Part shown: piece by piece, positions 35,951 to 47,574 of the stretch
Layout: the number at the start of each line of letters is the position of its first letter
Numbering within the stretch: position 1 is the stretch's first letter
Assembly (NCBI GenBank): GCA_028284365.1
Contig: JANQRW010000042.1
Coordinates: forward strand, 1 to 64,000
Origin: Marinicella sp.
GTDB taxonomy: Bacteria; Pseudomonadota; Gammaproteobacteria; Xanthomonadales; Marinicellaceae
DNA: 64,000 nucleotides
Direction of reading: 5' to 3'
Position numbers and translations under genes: made by a program
The notes under the pieces: generated by a model
What the model saw: the letters and a program-made list of their open reading frames with translations, nothing else
What the model was told of the DNA's origin: nothing
Databases searched by the model: none

Positions 35951-37054
35951 TTAAGTTTCAACTCTCTGGTTCATATAGCATTTAGCTTGGGTCATGATGT
36001 TGACAAAAGCAGCTTGGTTGTCTTGGTGTACCATTTGGATGATGCGTTGTACTGCATCTGATAGTGCATTAAGTGTAGTGGGGCTGTAGTGATTGAGTTT
36101 TTGGATCTCAAAATATAAATTGGGATTTTCTGCAGAAACTTTACTCGCTATATCCAATTGCGCATCAAAGGTAGTGCTGGAAAGTTTCGCCAGTGCACCG
36201 GCAGCTTCGCCAGATTCGGATAATACCGTCATAAAGGCAATGTTGACCACATGCGACAAGCCAAGTACATAAGCAATGAGGCGGTCATGATCTTCAAATT
36301 TCATGTCAATCCGTTCTGCCATGGTCGGTTTAAACAGTTGTTTGACCTGATTGACTGCCTCTTTATTACCCAGGTCAATAAAAATCACATGTCTGCCAGA
36401 CATCAGTTGTATGTCTGGACCGAACATGGGATGAATGGAAACCACACGACAGCCTGAATCAGCCAATTGTCTCAGTGGTAATCTAAGGGGACTTTTAATT
36501 GAACTGATGTCAAGCACAATGCCTGTGGGTTTGAGCTGGATTAATTGTTGTAATATTTCTGCGCTTTTCTGAATGGGAGTGGCGATGATGATGTAATCAT
36601 GGTGCAGTTCAATTTCTGAAATATCAGCAATGAAGTTATTTTGGTTATTGAGTGGTTCAATGTCATTGATGTGCACATCAAAGTTCTGTGAGGCTAAAAA
36701 ATGCGCAAACCATTGACCCATTTTGCCATTTCCGCCAATGATTAATGCTGATTTATTGGAGCCGTAATTTGACTCTTTGACCTTTTGAATTTCTTGTTTG
36801 CTTAAAGATGTTTCAATCACCAATTCGAAGATATGTTGAGCGATGTCTTCATCCAAACCTTTATTTTTGGCATGGTTTTTGATCTTGTTGATGACTTGTT
36901 TCTCACGCTGGTAGTCCCTGGTAGGAGAATTTGTGCTCAACTTCACATTTCCAATTTGTTCAACATTAAACTGACGTTCAGCGATGAGCGATATAATTTG
37001 TTCATCAATTTCATCTAATTTTCTGCGTAATTGGTCAAGTTTTTTAGTATCCAT
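35951..37054 (-). CDS. tyrA: bifunctional chorismate mutase/prephenate dehydrogenase
   Basis: LRRKLDEIDEQIISLIAERQFNVEQIGNVK (chorismate mutase) and IIGGNGKMGQWFAHFL...VSIHPMFGPDIQLMSGRHVIF. Confidence 0.9.
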   Translation of the reverse strand: MDTKKLDQLRRKLDEIDEQIISLIAERQFNVEQIGNVKLSTNSPTRDYQREKQVINKIKNHAKNKGLDEDIAQHIFELVIETSLSKQEIQKVKESNYGSNKSALIIGGNGKMGQWFAHFLASQNFDVHINDIEPLNNQNNFIADISEIELHHDYIIIATPIQKSAEILQQLIQLKPTGIVLDISSIKSPLRLPLRQLADSGCRVVSIHPMFGPDIQLMSGRHVIFIDLGNKEAVNQVKQLFKPTMAERIDMKFEDHDRLIAYVLGLSHVVNIAFMTVLSESGEAAGALAKLSSTTFDAQLDIASKVSAENPNLYFEIQKLNHYSPTTLNALSDAVQRIIQMVHQDNQAAFVNIMTQAKCYMNQRVET

Positions 37055-37138
37055 GATTGATTGTCAGCAAAAATAGGAGTAGATTGTTACAGTATATGTA
37101 TCATTAATCAATTATTTAATTTATCCGGGAGAAGAGAA

Positions 37139-37840
37139 ATGAAAAAAGTACTTTTAATTCTGGCAACATTGATGGTTGCTGGAGCTGCTGCTGCCAAAGA
37201 TCGCGCTGTGGTGGCAGTGTTGGATTTTACCAATGAAACCAGGGCCCATTGGTGGCAAACTGACGTGGGACGTGAGCTGGGTGGTATGTTGGCTAATGAA
37301 TTGGTTTCAACAGGTGCATTTAAAGTGGTAGAAAGAAACAAGTTAGACAGCGTCTTGGGCGAGCAAGATTTGGGTGCGTCTGGTCGTGTTTCAAAATCAA
37401 CCGCTGCAAAAATGGGTAAAGTTACAGGTGCACAGTATTTGATTACCGGTAATGTGGCTGCTTATGATGAGAACACCAAAGGCACTGGTGGCGGTATTGG
37501 CTTTAAAGGCATTTCAATTGGTGGTAAAAGTTCAAAAGCATACTTGGCCATCGATTTGCGCGTGGTTAATGCAACCACTGGGGAAGTCGAGTATGTGAGA
37601 ACAGTCGAAGGTCATTCTAAAGGTGGTGGTATGAACTTTGGTTTTTCACGTAATGGATTTGGTGGTTCTTTGGGCGGCCATAAGAAAACCCCAGCGGGTA
37701 AAGCCATTCGTGCGGCATTGATTGAAGCTACAGATTATCTGGCTTGTGTGATGTATGATCAAGACAGTTGTATGAAAGAATATCGTGATAAAGAAAGAAA
37801 GCGTCGCAATAAGTCTAAATCAGCTTTGTCTTTAGACTGA
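37139..37840 (+). CDS. CsgG/LpoB-like secreted protein
   Basis: Signal peptide; AVVAVLDFTNETRAHWWQTDVGRELGGMLANELVSTGAFKVVERNKLDSVLGEQDLGASG. Confidence 0.85.
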   Translation: MKKVLLILATLMVAGAAAAKDRAVVAVLDFTNETRAHWWQTDVGRELGGMLANELVSTGAFKVVERNKLDSVLGEQDLGASGRVSKSTAAKMGKVTGAQYLITGNVAAYDENTKGTGGGIGFKGISIGGKSSKAYLAIDLRVVNATTGEVEYVRTVEGHSKGGGMNFGFSRNGFGGSLGGHKKTPAGKAIRAALIEATDYLACVMYDQDSCMKEYRDKERKRRNKSKSALSLD

Positions 37841-37863
37841 TTAATTTCAGAGGAAAAGAAAAG

Positions 37864-37889
37864 GTCAGAAATTCTGGCTTTTTTTTGTC
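37864..37889 (+). terminator. intrinsic terminator after the CsgG-like gene
   Basis: GTCAGAA-a-TTCTGGC followed by a T-tract. Confidence 0.65.
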
Positions 37890-38014
37890 AAAATATTTAA
37901 GACGGAACTGTTTTAAATGAAAACTGCTTGGAAAAGAAAAGATTGAAGTTATATAAAATGAATAAGACTTGGTTTGGATGGTCTTACGAGAGACCTGAAC
38001 TATACAAAGCATAA

Positions 38015-38041
38015 AAAAAGGCCGATTCAATCGGCCTTTTT
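38015..38041. terminator. bidirectional intrinsic terminator
   Basis: AAAAAGGCCGATT-c-AATCGGCCTTTTT, downstream of the minus-strand fasciclin gene. Confidence 0.85.
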
Positions 38042-38063
38042 AGTCTCTAAGATTAATAGACTG

Positions 38064-38588
38064 TTATGAGTTTGTAGGGGGTAATATAACGGTGTCAATC
38101 ACATGAATCACACCATTACTGGTTTTGATGTCAGTTTTCACTACATTGCTGTTACCATTCAATATCACGCCGCTGTCTTTAACCATGATGTTTACGTTAC
38201 TGCCTTGTACGGTTGAAGCTTCAGTCAGGTTAACAACATCTTTGGCTTTCACCTTTCCTGAAACCACATGGTAAGTGAGTATAGCCACCAATTGATCTTT
38301 ATTCTCAGGTTTTAATAGGTCATTTAGCGTATTCGCGGGTAATTTGGCGAAAGCTTCATCGGTTGGTGCGAAAACGGTGAATGGTCCATCACCTTTTAAA
38401 GTGTCTACCAGGCCTGCAGCTTTAACAGCTGTAACCAAAGTTGTGAAAGAACCAGCGGCTACTGCTGTGTCTACAATGTCTTTTTTCTTGTTTTTCTTGC
38501 TATAGCTGCCACCAGCTAAAGCGCTGAAAGTAAAAACAGTCAACACAGCTAAGACTAAAAATTTTGAAGTTTTATTTAAAATGTTCAT
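38064..38588 (-). CDS. secreted fasciclin-domain protein
   Basis: [26 protein letters not shown]...[10 protein letters not shown]...[15 protein letters not shown]. Confidence 0.92.
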   Translation of the reverse strand: MNILNKTSKFLVLAVLTVFTFSALAGGSYSKKNKKKDIVDTAVAAGSFTTLVTAVKAAGLVDTLKGDGPFTVFAPTDEAFAKLPANTLNDLLKPENKDQLVAILTYHVVSGKVKAKDVVNLTEASTVQGSNVNIMVKDSGVILNGNSNVVKTDIKTSNGVIHVIDTVILPPTNS

Positions 38589-38763
38589 ATTATATTCTCA
38601 ATTATATTTGTGGATAAAAAGTCGTTACGTCTATGTTCATTAGAACGTGTTAAGTATGTTAGGTGTGTGATTGTCGTTTCTCCGTGAGAATAAATGCGAA
38701 ATTGGTTCACAAGTAATTCACGAATAAAAAGTAAGTTAATTATTTTTGATCTTAAGATTTATT

Positions 38764-39303
38764 ATGTTGACACTATTGATACTGGGTATCGTGAATACCG
38801 CAGAAACTGAGTTTGATAACTTTCTTTTCGGTCAGTTACAAGACACACAGTACATGATTGTAAATGACACTGTAATGGGTGGTCGATCGCACAGTGAATT
38901 AAAAATAGCTGAAGACACAGCTTTGTATACAGGATCAGTTTCACTGGAAAATAACGGTGGCTTTGCTTCAGTCAGGATGGTATGGCCTTTTGATTTATCT
39001 GCACATGAAGCACAACCTAAAGTGGTCAAACTAACCATTAAGGGTGATGGTAAGCGCCATCAATTCAGGTTGAGAAGCACCCGCGGTTTTGATGGTGCAG
39101 CCTATAGTTATCAGTTTGATACTGTGGCTGGCCAACAACAAACCATTTATATGCCAATTGATCAATTTGTGCCAACCTTTCGAGGACGTGTTTTGTATGG
39201 TATGCCTGAGTTGAGCTTTTTGGGTGTTCAGCAGATGAGTATCTTGGTTGCTGATTACCAAAGTCGAGAATTCGCCATCGAATTATTAAGTGTGGGATTG
39301 TAA
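38764..39303 (+). CDS. CIA30-family protein
   Basis: MIVNDTVMGGRSHSELKI...YTGSVSLENNGGFASVR...YSYQFDT. Confidence 0.85.
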   Translation: MLTLLILGIVNTAETEFDNFLFGQLQDTQYMIVNDTVMGGRSHSELKIAEDTALYTGSVSLENNGGFASVRMVWPFDLSAHEAQPKVVKLTIKGDGKRHQFRLRSTRGFDGAAYSYQFDTVAGQQQTIYMPIDQFVPTFRGRVLYGMPELSFLGVQQMSILVADYQSREFAIELLSVGL

Positions 39304-39310
39304 TAAGTCA

Positions 39311-39333
39311 GGAAAGCTGCTCAGCAGCTTTCC
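39311..39333. terminator. hairpin between convergent genes
   Basis: GGAAAGCTGC-tca-GCAGCTTTCC, perfect 10-bp stem. Confidence 0.55.
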
Positions 39334-39350
39334 ATTGATTCTTTTCAAAA

Positions 39351-40772
39351 TCAATTGACTTTGTGTATGGCCCTCTTATCCACATTCATGGCTGCTTCAA
39401 ACACAGCTTCTGATAATGTAGGGTGTGCATGTACAATACGAGCCAAATCTTCAGCACAGCCTTTGAACTCCATCGCTACCACACATTCGGATAACAAATC
39501 AGCAGCATTGGCAGCATAAATGTGTGCACCAAGTAGTTCATCTGTTTCTGCATCGGCAATTAATTTAACCATACCTGCAGGTTCATTCATGGCCAAAGCA
39601 CGGCCATTGGCAGCAAAGGGGAAAGTGCCGATTTTATATTCAACACCAGCTTCTTTTAGCTGTTCTTCGGTTTTTCCAACCCAAGCAATTTCAGGTTCTG
39701 TATAAATCACCCAAGGAATGGTATTGAAGTCGATGTGACCATGTTGCCCTGCAATGCGTTCAACCACTGCTGAAGCTTCCTCTGAACCTTTGTGGGCTAA
39801 CATGGGACCACGTACTGCATCACCACAAGCCCAAACACCAGGAACAGAAGTACGACAGTCATCATCTACATCAATCTGTCCGCGTTCGGTTAAATTAACG
39901 CCGCAGTCATCACTTAATAAGCCTGACGTTTCAGCTTTGCGGCCGACTGCAACCAATAATTTGTCATAAGTGGCGGTGGTTTGTTCGCCATTTTTTTCAT
40001 AGACCACTTCAACTTTACCACCTTTAACAGTGGCTGATTTGACAAAGGTAGATAAGTGGATGTTCAAGCCTTGTTTTTTGAATTCTCGTGCGGCCATTTT
40101 AGCGATGGTCTGATCGCAGGTGGCCAGGAACGTGTCCATGGCTTCAAACACTGTGACATCTGAGCCCAGACGGTTCCAAACACTGCCTAACTCTAAGCCA
40201 ATAACGCCTGCACCAATCACTCCCAATTTTGCAGGTACTTGATCTGTATCCAATCCACCGGCGTTATCAAGGATGAATTCATTATCTATTTCTACATTAG
40301 GAATGCTCATTGGTACTGAACCACTGGCCAAGATGATGTGTTCACCTTGCACAATTTCAGTGCCTTCATCATTGGTGATTTCAACTTGTTTGTCTTTGAG
40401 CAGTTTACCGCTGCCAGGTTTGTAATTAACTTTGTTGGCTTTGAATAATTGTGCAATACCGCCGGTTAATTGCTTAACGATTTTATCTTTACGGCCAATC
40501 ATGGTCGGTACGTCAATGGCAGCATTGTCAAAAGAGATACCGTGCACATCATAATGCTTGGTCATCTGTTCGTAATGCTTGGATGAATCCAGTAATGCTT
40601 TTGATGGAATACAACCCACATTCAAACACGTTCCACCCAAAGAATATTTGCCATCTTTACCTTTAAAACGGTCAATGCATAAGGTGTTGAAGCCCATTTG
40701 GGCTGCTCGAATGGCAGCAACATAACCTGCAGGACCACCACCAATAACAACTACATCATATTTTTCTGTCAT
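39351..40772 (-). CDS. lpdA: dihydrolipoyl dehydrogenase
   Basis: YDVVVIGGGPAGYVAAIRAAQ, GGTCLNVGCIPSKALL, HAHPTLSEAVFEAA. Confidence 0.95.
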   Translation of the reverse strand: MTEKYDVVVIGGGPAGYVAAIRAAQMGFNTLCIDRFKGKDGKYSLGGTCLNVGCIPSKALLDSSKHYEQMTKHYDVHGISFDNAAIDVPTMIGRKDKIVKQLTGGIAQLFKANKVNYKPGSGKLLKDKQVEITNDEGTEIVQGEHIILASGSVPMSIPNVEIDNEFILDNAGGLDTDQVPAKLGVIGAGVIGLELGSVWNRLGSDVTVFEAMDTFLATCDQTIAKMAAREFKKQGLNIHLSTFVKSATVKGGKVEVVYEKNGEQTTATYDKLLVAVGRKAETSGLLSDDCGVNLTERGQIDVDDDCRTSVPGVWACGDAVRGPMLAHKGSEEASAVVERIAGQHGHIDFNTIPWVIYTEPEIAWVGKTEEQLKEAGVEYKIGTFPFAANGRALAMNEPAGMVKLIADAETDELLGAHIYAANAADLLSECVVAMEFKGCAEDLARIVHAHPTLSEAVFEAAMNVDKRAIHKVN

Positions 40773-40783
40773 CGAAGTTCTCC

Positions 40784-41947
40784 TTACAAGTTCAACAGCA
40801 TGCGCGCTGGATCTTCTAACATATCTTTTAATGCAACCAAGAACTGCACGGCATCTTTACCATCAATGATTCTGTGATCGTAAGTCAAGGCCAAATACAT
40901 CATGGGTCTGACCACAATCTCGCTATCAACGACCACCGGTCGTTCTTTAATGGTGTGCATACCTAAAATAGCACTTTGTGGCATATTCAATATAGGGGTA
41001 GACATCAATGAACCAAAAGTACCACCATTGGTGATGGTGAAAGTGCCACCAGTGAGATCGTCCATGGTTAATTTACCGGCATTGCCAGCGACCGCAAAGT
41101 CACGAATAGCACCATCAATATCAGCCAGCCCCATCGCATTGGTGTTCTTCAAGACTGGAACCACCAAGCCACGTTCTGTGGCCACTGCAATGCCGATGTT
41201 TTGTTGGCGGTGATAGACAATGTCTTCACCTTCAACAGAGGCATTGATAATTGGGAATTGTTTTAAAGCTTCGGTTGCTGCTTTGACAAAGAAAGACATC
41301 AAGCCAAGCTTAATACCATGTTTGTTGATGAATTCTTCTTTGTATTTTTTACGTATGTCCATGACTGCTTTCAAGTCAACTTCGTTGAATGAAGTGAGCA
41401 TGGCTGCGGTTGATTGTGCTTCAACCATGCGATCAGCAATTTTCTGGCGCAAGCGACTCATGGGAACACGCTCTTGTATCGGTGTGTTGGCAACATTCAG
41501 TACATCTGGCTTGGTGATGCGTCCGCCACGACCAGAACCTGAAACTTGTGATGCATCAATGTTGTTTTCGTGCATCATCTTGCGTGCCGCCGGGCCAGCA
41601 GAGCCGGTGTTGACTTCAGCAGGACTGGCAGCAGCCGGTGTGCTTGGTGTGGTTGGTGCCGCATCTGCTTTAGGGGCCACTGATTCCTCAGCTTTCTCTT
41701 CAGGTATTTCGCCTTCTTTCACAACACCTAATACTTCATTGGCTTCAACCACATCACCGGATTCAACAGCAATGGATTCCAAGATACCGTCAGCTGGTGC
41801 TGGTACTTCTAAAACCACTTTATCAGTTTCTAAATCAACCAGATTTTCATCACGTTTGACGAAATCTCCGGGTTTCTTGTACCAAGTAGCAACCGTTGCA
41901 TCGGTAACTGATTCAGGTAAAACGGGCACTTTGACATCAATGCTCAT
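40784..41947 (-). CDS. sucB: 2-oxoglutarate dehydrogenase E2, dihydrolipoyllysine succinyltransferase
   Basis: [38 protein letters not shown] lipoyl domain, [17 protein letters not shown]. Confidence 0.95.
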   Translation of the reverse strand: MSIDVKVPVLPESVTDATVATWYKKPGDFVKRDENLVDLETDKVVLEVPAPADGILESIAVESGDVVEANEVLGVVKEGEIPEEKAEESVAPKADAAPTTPSTPAAASPAEVNTGSAGPAARKMMHENNIDASQVSGSGRGGRITKPDVLNVANTPIQERVPMSRLRQKIADRMVEAQSTAAMLTSFNEVDLKAVMDIRKKYKEEFINKHGIKLGLMSFFVKAATEALKQFPIINASVEGEDIVYHRQQNIGIAVATERGLVVPVLKNTNAMGLADIDGAIRDFAVAGNAGKLTMDDLTGGTFTITNGGTFGSLMSTPILNMPQSAILGMHTIKERPVVVDSEIVVRPMMYLALTYDHRIIDGKDAVQFLVALKDMLEDPARMLLNL

Positions 41948-41954
41948 ATTTTTA

Positions 41955-44798
41955 TTACTCCGCGTCTATGGCCGAACCATGTTTTCCATGGATGGCATCT
42001 TTAACTAATTGTTGTTGTTCTTTGATATGTACTTTCAATGCACCTACAGCTGGTGATGGTGAACCTTTACGGCCAGCATAATACAGCGGGAAGCGATCAG
42101 CGATACAATGTTGTAAATGGTGTCTGATCTGGAACCAGGCACCTTGGTTAATAGGCTCTTCCTGACACCAAATCACTTCTTTGGCATTCGGATAACCCTC
42201 TAGTTGTTTGATCAAGGCTTGGCGAGGGAAGGGATACAGCTGTTCCACGCGTACCAATGCCACTTCGGTGTTTTCTTCTTTGGTTAGTTGTTCCAGTAAG
42301 TCGTAATAAACTTTGCCAGAACACAAAATGACACGTTTGACATCTTTGGTCTTCAAGCGGCGATCAGGAATGACTGTTTGGAACCCGCCTTCAGTTAACT
42401 GTTCTTTGGTTGAAGTGGCTAACTTGTGGCGCAACAAACTCTTAGGTGTCATTACAATCAATGGTTTACGTGCTTTGCGCAACATTTGGCGACGAATCAT
42501 GTGGAATGTTTGCGCTGGTGTTGATGGCATACAAACCTGCATGTTATTCACAGCACACAACTGTAAGAAACGTTCTAAACGTGCTGATGAATGTTCTGGG
42601 CCTTGGCCTTCAAAACCATGTGGTAAAAACATCACCAAACCACTTAATCGACCCCATTTAGCTTCGCCAGATGATATGAATTGGTCAATAACAACCTGAG
42701 CACCATTCACAAAATCACCAAATTGTGCCTCCCAAATCACTAACGCCCTTGGCTCGGTGGTGGCATAACCATATTCAAACGCCAAAACTGCTTCCTCAGA
42801 TAAAACTGAGTTGATGATATCAATTTTATTTTTATCTGATTCAAGTTGACTTAATGGCGTGAAATTTTCATTTTGTTGTACATTGTGGACAACCGCATGG
42901 CGGTGGAAGAATGTACCGCGTTGAGAATCCTGGCCATCAATACGAATTTGATAACCCTCATCTAATATACTCGCATAAGCCATGGTTTCAGCCATGCCCC
43001 AATCCATAGGTAATTCACCATTAAGCATCTTGATTCGATCTTGGTTGATTTTGTTAACCCGTGGATGTGGTTTTAAATCATCAGGCAGGTCGGTGATGAT
43101 TTGGCCGTATTTTTTGAACCTTTCTTCACTGATGGTGGTTTTAACATCCTCGGTCAATTCACCATTGATATAAGGTGTCCAATCTACGGCATATTTGTCA
43201 TTGTTATGCGTGGGGCCAAATTCAACAATGTCTTCTTTGTTATCCAGGCGGTCACGGTATTGATCAACCAAACTTTTAGCAAATTGATTGTCAATCACTC
43301 CCGCAGCAGTTAAACGGTCAGCATAAATTTCTCGCGGTGATTTGTGTGCCTTGATGAGTTTGTACATATGTGGTTGGGTTGCAGATGGTTCATCGGCCTC
43401 ATTGTGACCGTGTTTTCGATAGCAAACCAAATCAATCACTACATCCATACCAAATGTCTGGCGGTAGTCAGCTGCCACTTGTGTCGCAAAAACCACTGCC
43501 TCAGGGTCATCACCGTTGACGTGGAAAATAGGTGCTTGTACCATCTTCGCCACTTCAGTACAGTACATGCCGGCTTTTTTGTCCAGCGCATGAGTCGTAG
43601 TGAATCCAATCTGGTTATTCACAATCACATGCATCGTACCACCGATGTCGTAACCTTCAACCATGGCCATATTAAATAATTCCATGTTGACGCCTTGGCC
43701 CTCAAAGGCCGCATCGCCATGAATCAAAACAGGTACCACTACATTCTTTTGTTTATCATCGCGGCGAACTTGTCTGGCACGCACTGAACCTATAACAACC
43801 GGGTTAATGATTTCTAAGTGTGACGGATTAAATGCCATGGCTAAGTGCACATCTCCGCCTGGAGTGGGTACATCCGATGAATAACCTTTGTGGTATTTAA
43901 CGTCACCAGAATTTATGTTGTCCAATTCGTCTGCTTTAACACCATCAAATTCATCGAATAACTCAGCAGGTGATTTACCCAGAATATTAACCAGCATATT
44001 CAAACGGCCACGATGTGCCATACCAATAACCAATTCTTTGGTTTTTTGGGCTCCTAAGTGCTGAATCAGAAAGGCCATTTGTGGAATCAATGCATCGCCG
44101 CCTTCCAAAGAAAAACGCTTTTGTCCGACATATTTGGTGTGTAAGTAGCGTTCCATGCCTTCGGCCTGAGTCAGGCATTCAAGCATTTTTTTCTTATCAT
44201 CATCACTGAATGGAAATTGACCTGCTGGTTTTTCAATGCGCTGTTGTAGCCATTCACGTTTTTCTATGTCAGTGATGTGCATGTATTCAACACCAATGTG
44301 TTGACAATAGATATTACTTAACAACTCAATGATGTTTTTTAACGGCATTTCATCAGGTGCCACCAAAGAACCAGTAGCAAAACTGCTGTTTAAATCAGCT
44401 TCAGATAGACCATGAAAAACCAATTCCAAATCTGGTGTTGCAGGTCTTTTTGAATACTTAATCGGATCAAGATCGGCTTTTTGGTGTCCACGCAAGCGGT
44501 ATGAATTAATCAGCCTCAGAACAGCTGCTTGTTTTTGTGCATGAGCGGCATCACCTGAGACGCTACCTGTAGGTAACTGAGCGGCCATCTCAAACTTTTC
44601 AATGATGGGTAAATGTCTGGTATCTGGTTCGCCATGGTCAAACTCTTTGAATAAGGCCTGTAGCTCCGGTGTGACGGCTTGTGGGTCTTCTAAATAGAGG
44701 TCGTAATATTGTTCCAACCACGCCGAATTGGTACCAAAAAATGCGGCTGATTGTTGTTTTTCTTTAATCCAGCTTCCCAAGGGATATCTCTGTGTCAT
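41955..44798 (-). CDS. sucA: 2-oxoglutarate dehydrogenase E1
   Basis: [39 protein letters not shown]-type and [10 protein letters not shown] motifs; operon with sucB and lpdA. Confidence 0.96.
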   Translation of the reverse strand: MTQRYPLGSWIKEKQQSAAFFGTNSAWLEQYYDLYLEDPQAVTPELQALFKEFDHGEPDTRHLPIIEKFEMAAQLPTGSVSGDAAHAQKQAAVLRLINSYRLRGHQKADLDPIKYSKRPATPDLELVFHGLSEADLNSSFATGSLVAPDEMPLKNIIELLSNIYCQHIGVEYMHITDIEKREWLQQRIEKPAGQFPFSDDDKKKMLECLTQAEGMERYLHTKYVGQKRFSLEGGDALIPQMAFLIQHLGAQKTKELVIGMAHRGRLNMLVNILGKSPAELFDEFDGVKADELDNINSGDVKYHKGYSSDVPTPGGDVHLAMAFNPSHLEIINPVVIGSVRARQVRRDDKQKNVVVPVLIHGDAAFEGQGVNMELFNMAMVEGYDIGGTMHVIVNNQIGFTTTHALDKKAGMYCTEVAKMVQAPIFHVNGDDPEAVVFATQVAADYRQTFGMDVVIDLVCYRKHGHNEADEPSATQPHMYKLIKAHKSPREIYADRLTAAGVIDNQFAKSLVDQYRDRLDNKEDIVEFGPTHNNDKYAVDWTPYINGELTEDVKTTISEERFKKYGQIITDLPDDLKPHPRVNKINQDRIKMLNGELPMDWGMAETMAYASILDEGYQIRIDGQDSQRGTFFHRHAVVHNVQQNENFTPLSQLESDKNKIDIINSVLSEEAVLAFEYGYATTEPRALVIWEAQFGDFVNGAQVVIDQFISSGEAKWGRLSGLVMFLPHGFEGQGPEHSSARLERFLQLCAVNNMQVCMPSTPAQTFHMIRRQMLRKARKPLIVMTPKSLLRHKLATSTKEQLTEGGFQTVIPDRRLKTKDVKRVILCSGKVYYDLLEQLTKEENTEVALVRVEQLYPFPRQALIKQLEGYPNAKEVIWCQEEPINQGAWFQIRHHLQHCIADRFPLYYAGRKGSPSPAVGALKVHIKEQQQLVKDAIHGKHGSAIDAE

Positions 44799-44899
44799 TT
44801 ATTGAAAACGCGTATTATACCTGAACCATTGCAGGGTAAAAGGGCATAGCTTGATAAAGCGAAAAAAATAGGACTAAAGCACTAAAAATGTATTTAGCT

Positions 44900-46111
44900 T
44901 TAGTCAAAGCCATTGTAAAAAATTAGGTCATTCGATACAGCTACACCGGAGACTCGAAATATATTGTCGCTACCACCACCTGAAACATAGATTTGACCTA
45001 ATGCCACTGCTACGTTGGAAGTGCCATCTAAAACTGAGTTGCCATCTCCAGTTGCATCGATGATTTCAGTAACAGTGCATGTTGATGGATTACCTGAGGT
45101 GTTACAGTTAATCGGTGTGTCAATTTTAAATGCATTGTCCCCATTACCACCTGCGAAATAAATGTTGTCAGCATCGTCAACCGCCATATTGCCTGCTTGT
45201 TGTGGTGTACTCATATTGAAAATTTCATTGATGGTACATGCCGAACCTGAAGTGCTGCAATTATCAGGTGTATCAATTTTAAACACAGCAGCTGGTTGAA
45301 AAAAACCAATTGAAGTCATGTACACATTATCTTGGCTATCGACCACAATACCGCGACCAAAAGCCTGTTCAGTCAAAGATGTGTCATCAATGATTTCAGT
45401 GATGGTGCAGACAGTACCACCTGTATTACAAGTATCTGGTGAAGCTATTTTAAAGACATTATCAGAAACCTGAGTGGTAACAAAAACATTGCCTTGACTA
45501 TCTGTAGCTAAACCTACTGGCTGATTCAATTCATTTGAACCCGTGCTATCATCACCTTCAATATCAATGATTTCAGTTAAATTACAAGGTGTGCCAGTTG
45601 TAGCACAAGTTTCAGAGGCTGGAATTTTGATGACATTATCTGAGGAAGCACCCGCTACATAAACGTTGTCATTAAGATCGACTGTCAAGGCAACAGGGTT
45701 TTCAAGTCCACTTGCACTTGCACCATTGGCATCTACTACTTCGCGAATACAATCAGCTATACAAGTCATTGGATTTAGAATTCTGAACACATTGTCACTG
45801 AATTGGCCAGCAACATATATGTTGCCTGATGAGTCTGTTACAACTGCAGAAGGACGGTCAAGTGCATTACCCATACCATCACCTGTGGCACCTAATACTT
45901 CAAAAGATTGACAATCGGCATTAACCGTTGAGCAAGTATATGAAGCTAAGACCATGTAAACAGCCGGTACACTGAGATCATGTATATACAGATTGCCTGC
46001 CACATCACTATGAACACCGCTGCCATATAAATCATTAACTTCTACTATTTCGGCTTGAGATACTGACATGAAAAGTAACCAGAGGAAGAATAAAAAATTA
46101 CGATACATCAT
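44900..46111 (-). CDS. secreted beta-propeller-like repeat protein
   Basis: Signal peptide; repeated SDNVFKI...C.T.G..C..TEIID...V..DS.GNVY; C-terminal NDLIFYNGFD. Confidence 0.75.
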   Translation of the reverse strand: MMYRNFLFFLWLLFMSVSQAEIVEVNDLYGSGVHSDVAGNLYIHDLSVPAVYMVLASYTCSTVNADCQSFEVLGATGDGMGNALDRPSAVVTDSSGNIYVAGQFSDNVFRILNPMTCIADCIREVVDANGASASGLENPVALTVDLNDNVYVAGASSDNVIKIPASETCATTGTPCNLTEIIDIEGDDSTGSNELNQPVGLATDSQGNVFVTTQVSDNVFKIASPDTCNTGGTVCTITEIIDDTSLTEQAFGRGIVVDSQDNVYMTSIGFFQPAAVFKIDTPDNCSTSGSACTINEIFNMSTPQQAGNMAVDDADNIYFAGGNGDNAFKIDTPINCNTSGNPSTCTVTEIIDATGDGNSVLDGTSNVAVALGQIYVSGGGSDNIFRVSGVAVSNDLIFYNGFD

Positions 46112-46495
46112 ACCTTTCCATACTTATACATTAGATTCAGTATACATACCATCGTGTTACATCGCAAAGAGTGTGGAACTTAAATAACAAAAAACCACAG
46201 AAAATCTATTAAATGATTTGATTTGCAGAGCTAAATAGGTAGTGTAAGTAATGAAAGACTGGTGGTTTTCCGAGCTGAAAAAATCATCGGAAAATTGTGT
46301 TATTAGTGTCAGGTCACATGAGAAGTTTCTTTGCAGTCATAATGCCTGTATGACGCACATGGAAATGGTAAATGCAGAACAGTTTTCTTGAAAAATTGTT
46401 GCTTCTTTAGGTATGCACTTGTTCCATAAGCTCACGCAGCTTAAACAGCCAATGAATTTGCACTTCGGCTCCGCTCAGTGCGCGACTTTCCGCTG

Positions 46496-46519
46496 GCTGA
46501 GCACTTCGACAGGCTCAGC
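46496..46519. repeat. REP-like palindromic element
   Basis: GCTGAGC-acttcgacag-GCTCAGC in an intergenic GC-richer patch. Confidence 0.5.
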
Positions 46520-46667
46520 ATGGCACGGAACCGAGGTCTTAGTTAAGGATATAACAAAACCGTCAGACTTGTTATTACCTGCACGCGCAACGGTTCAGGT
46601 AAACCACCTTATTCTCATTGTTTGTGCTGTTTAACTGAGAGTGTTGGTTGAGCTGATCGCCAGCTTT

Positions 46668-47090
46668 TCATTGCTGAGCGAAATACTCAACCAAGTGGGT
46701 TAATTCCTCCTTCCAGCCACTGACATTATCAGCTCTTGACTGTGGAGATTTGAATCCAGATTCACATAAATATACTTCGGTGGTATCAAAGGTAAGCGAT
46801 TCTAAGCGCCACTCTACCAAAGTTGAGTCAGTTTCTGAAAATGTCTGATCTTTTTTAGCCATCCAGCGCCATGCAAAATAGTTCGGTTCAGTGATTGCTT
46901 CAATGCGAAGTGCAAATTGACCGTGTTCTTTCCACCCAAACCAGCCTAAAGCACCAACCTCCAGTTCGAACTGTGCAGTATCGCCAAACCATTGGGATAA
47001 CTGCCGAGGTTCTGTGATTGTTTGCCACACCGTTTCAATCGGTGCATTGATGGTTATTTTTTTATTGATTGAATCAATGACTGTATTCAT
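46668..47090 (-). CDS. SRPBCC/AHSA1-family protein
   Basis: KKITINAPIETVWQTITEPRQLSQWFGD; start overlaps the upstream regulator stop (ATGA). Confidence 0.85.
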   Translation of the reverse strand: MNTVIDSINKKITINAPIETVWQTITEPRQLSQWFGDTAQFELEVGALGWFGWKEHGQFALRIEAITEPNYFAWRWMAKKDQTFSETDSTLVEWRLESLTFDTTEVYLCESGFKSPQSRADNVSGWKEELTHLVEYFAQQ

Positions 47091-47392
47091 TCTGATTCCT
47101 CGATGAAGTTTTGTAAATTTTTTAATCGTACATCCCATAAAGCGGCGTAGGGTTGTAACCATTCTGCCAATGGTTTCAGTGATTCTGGATTGAGGCTGTG
47201 GAGGCTTTGTTTACCCTGTTTTCTTTTGGTGATGATGCCTGCGGCAATCAACTTATTCAGGTGTTTGGTAAGCGCTTGTCTGCTCATGGTGTGAGTCTGA
47301 CACATGGCGCTTATCGATAATTCGTCATTATGACGTAATTGACCAACGATAGAGCGACGAGAAGGGTCTGCCAGTGCTTGAAATATATCCAT
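47087..47392 (-). CDS. ArsR-family transcriptional regulator
   Basis: MDIFQALADPSRRSIVGQLRHNDELSISAMCQTHTMSRQALTKHLNKLIAAGIITKRKQGKQSLHSLNPE. Confidence 0.9.
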   Translation of the reverse strand: MDIFQALADPSRRSIVGQLRHNDELSISAMCQTHTMSRQALTKHLNKLIAAGIITKRKQGKQSLHSLNPESLKPLAEWLQPYAALWDVRLKNLQNFIEESE

Positions 47393-47574
47393 GCATTTAT
47401 TATATGCAACCAAAAGGTTGCGTGTCAATAAAAACAGATAATTTCCTGATAGCGCAGATAAAATTTGGGAACTGGCAACATTATCATTTAAAATGACTCT
47501 CCTTTCGTAATCTATCTCAGAACAAGCTATTTGGGTTTGTACTGAGTGACTAATTAAAGACAGAGACTTCAATC

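Noticed and set aside
42313-44178. Multiple ORFs opposite sucA (and similar ones opposite sucB, lpdA and acnD)
   Set aside because: Antisense frames to highly conserved enzymes; no independent coding evidence.
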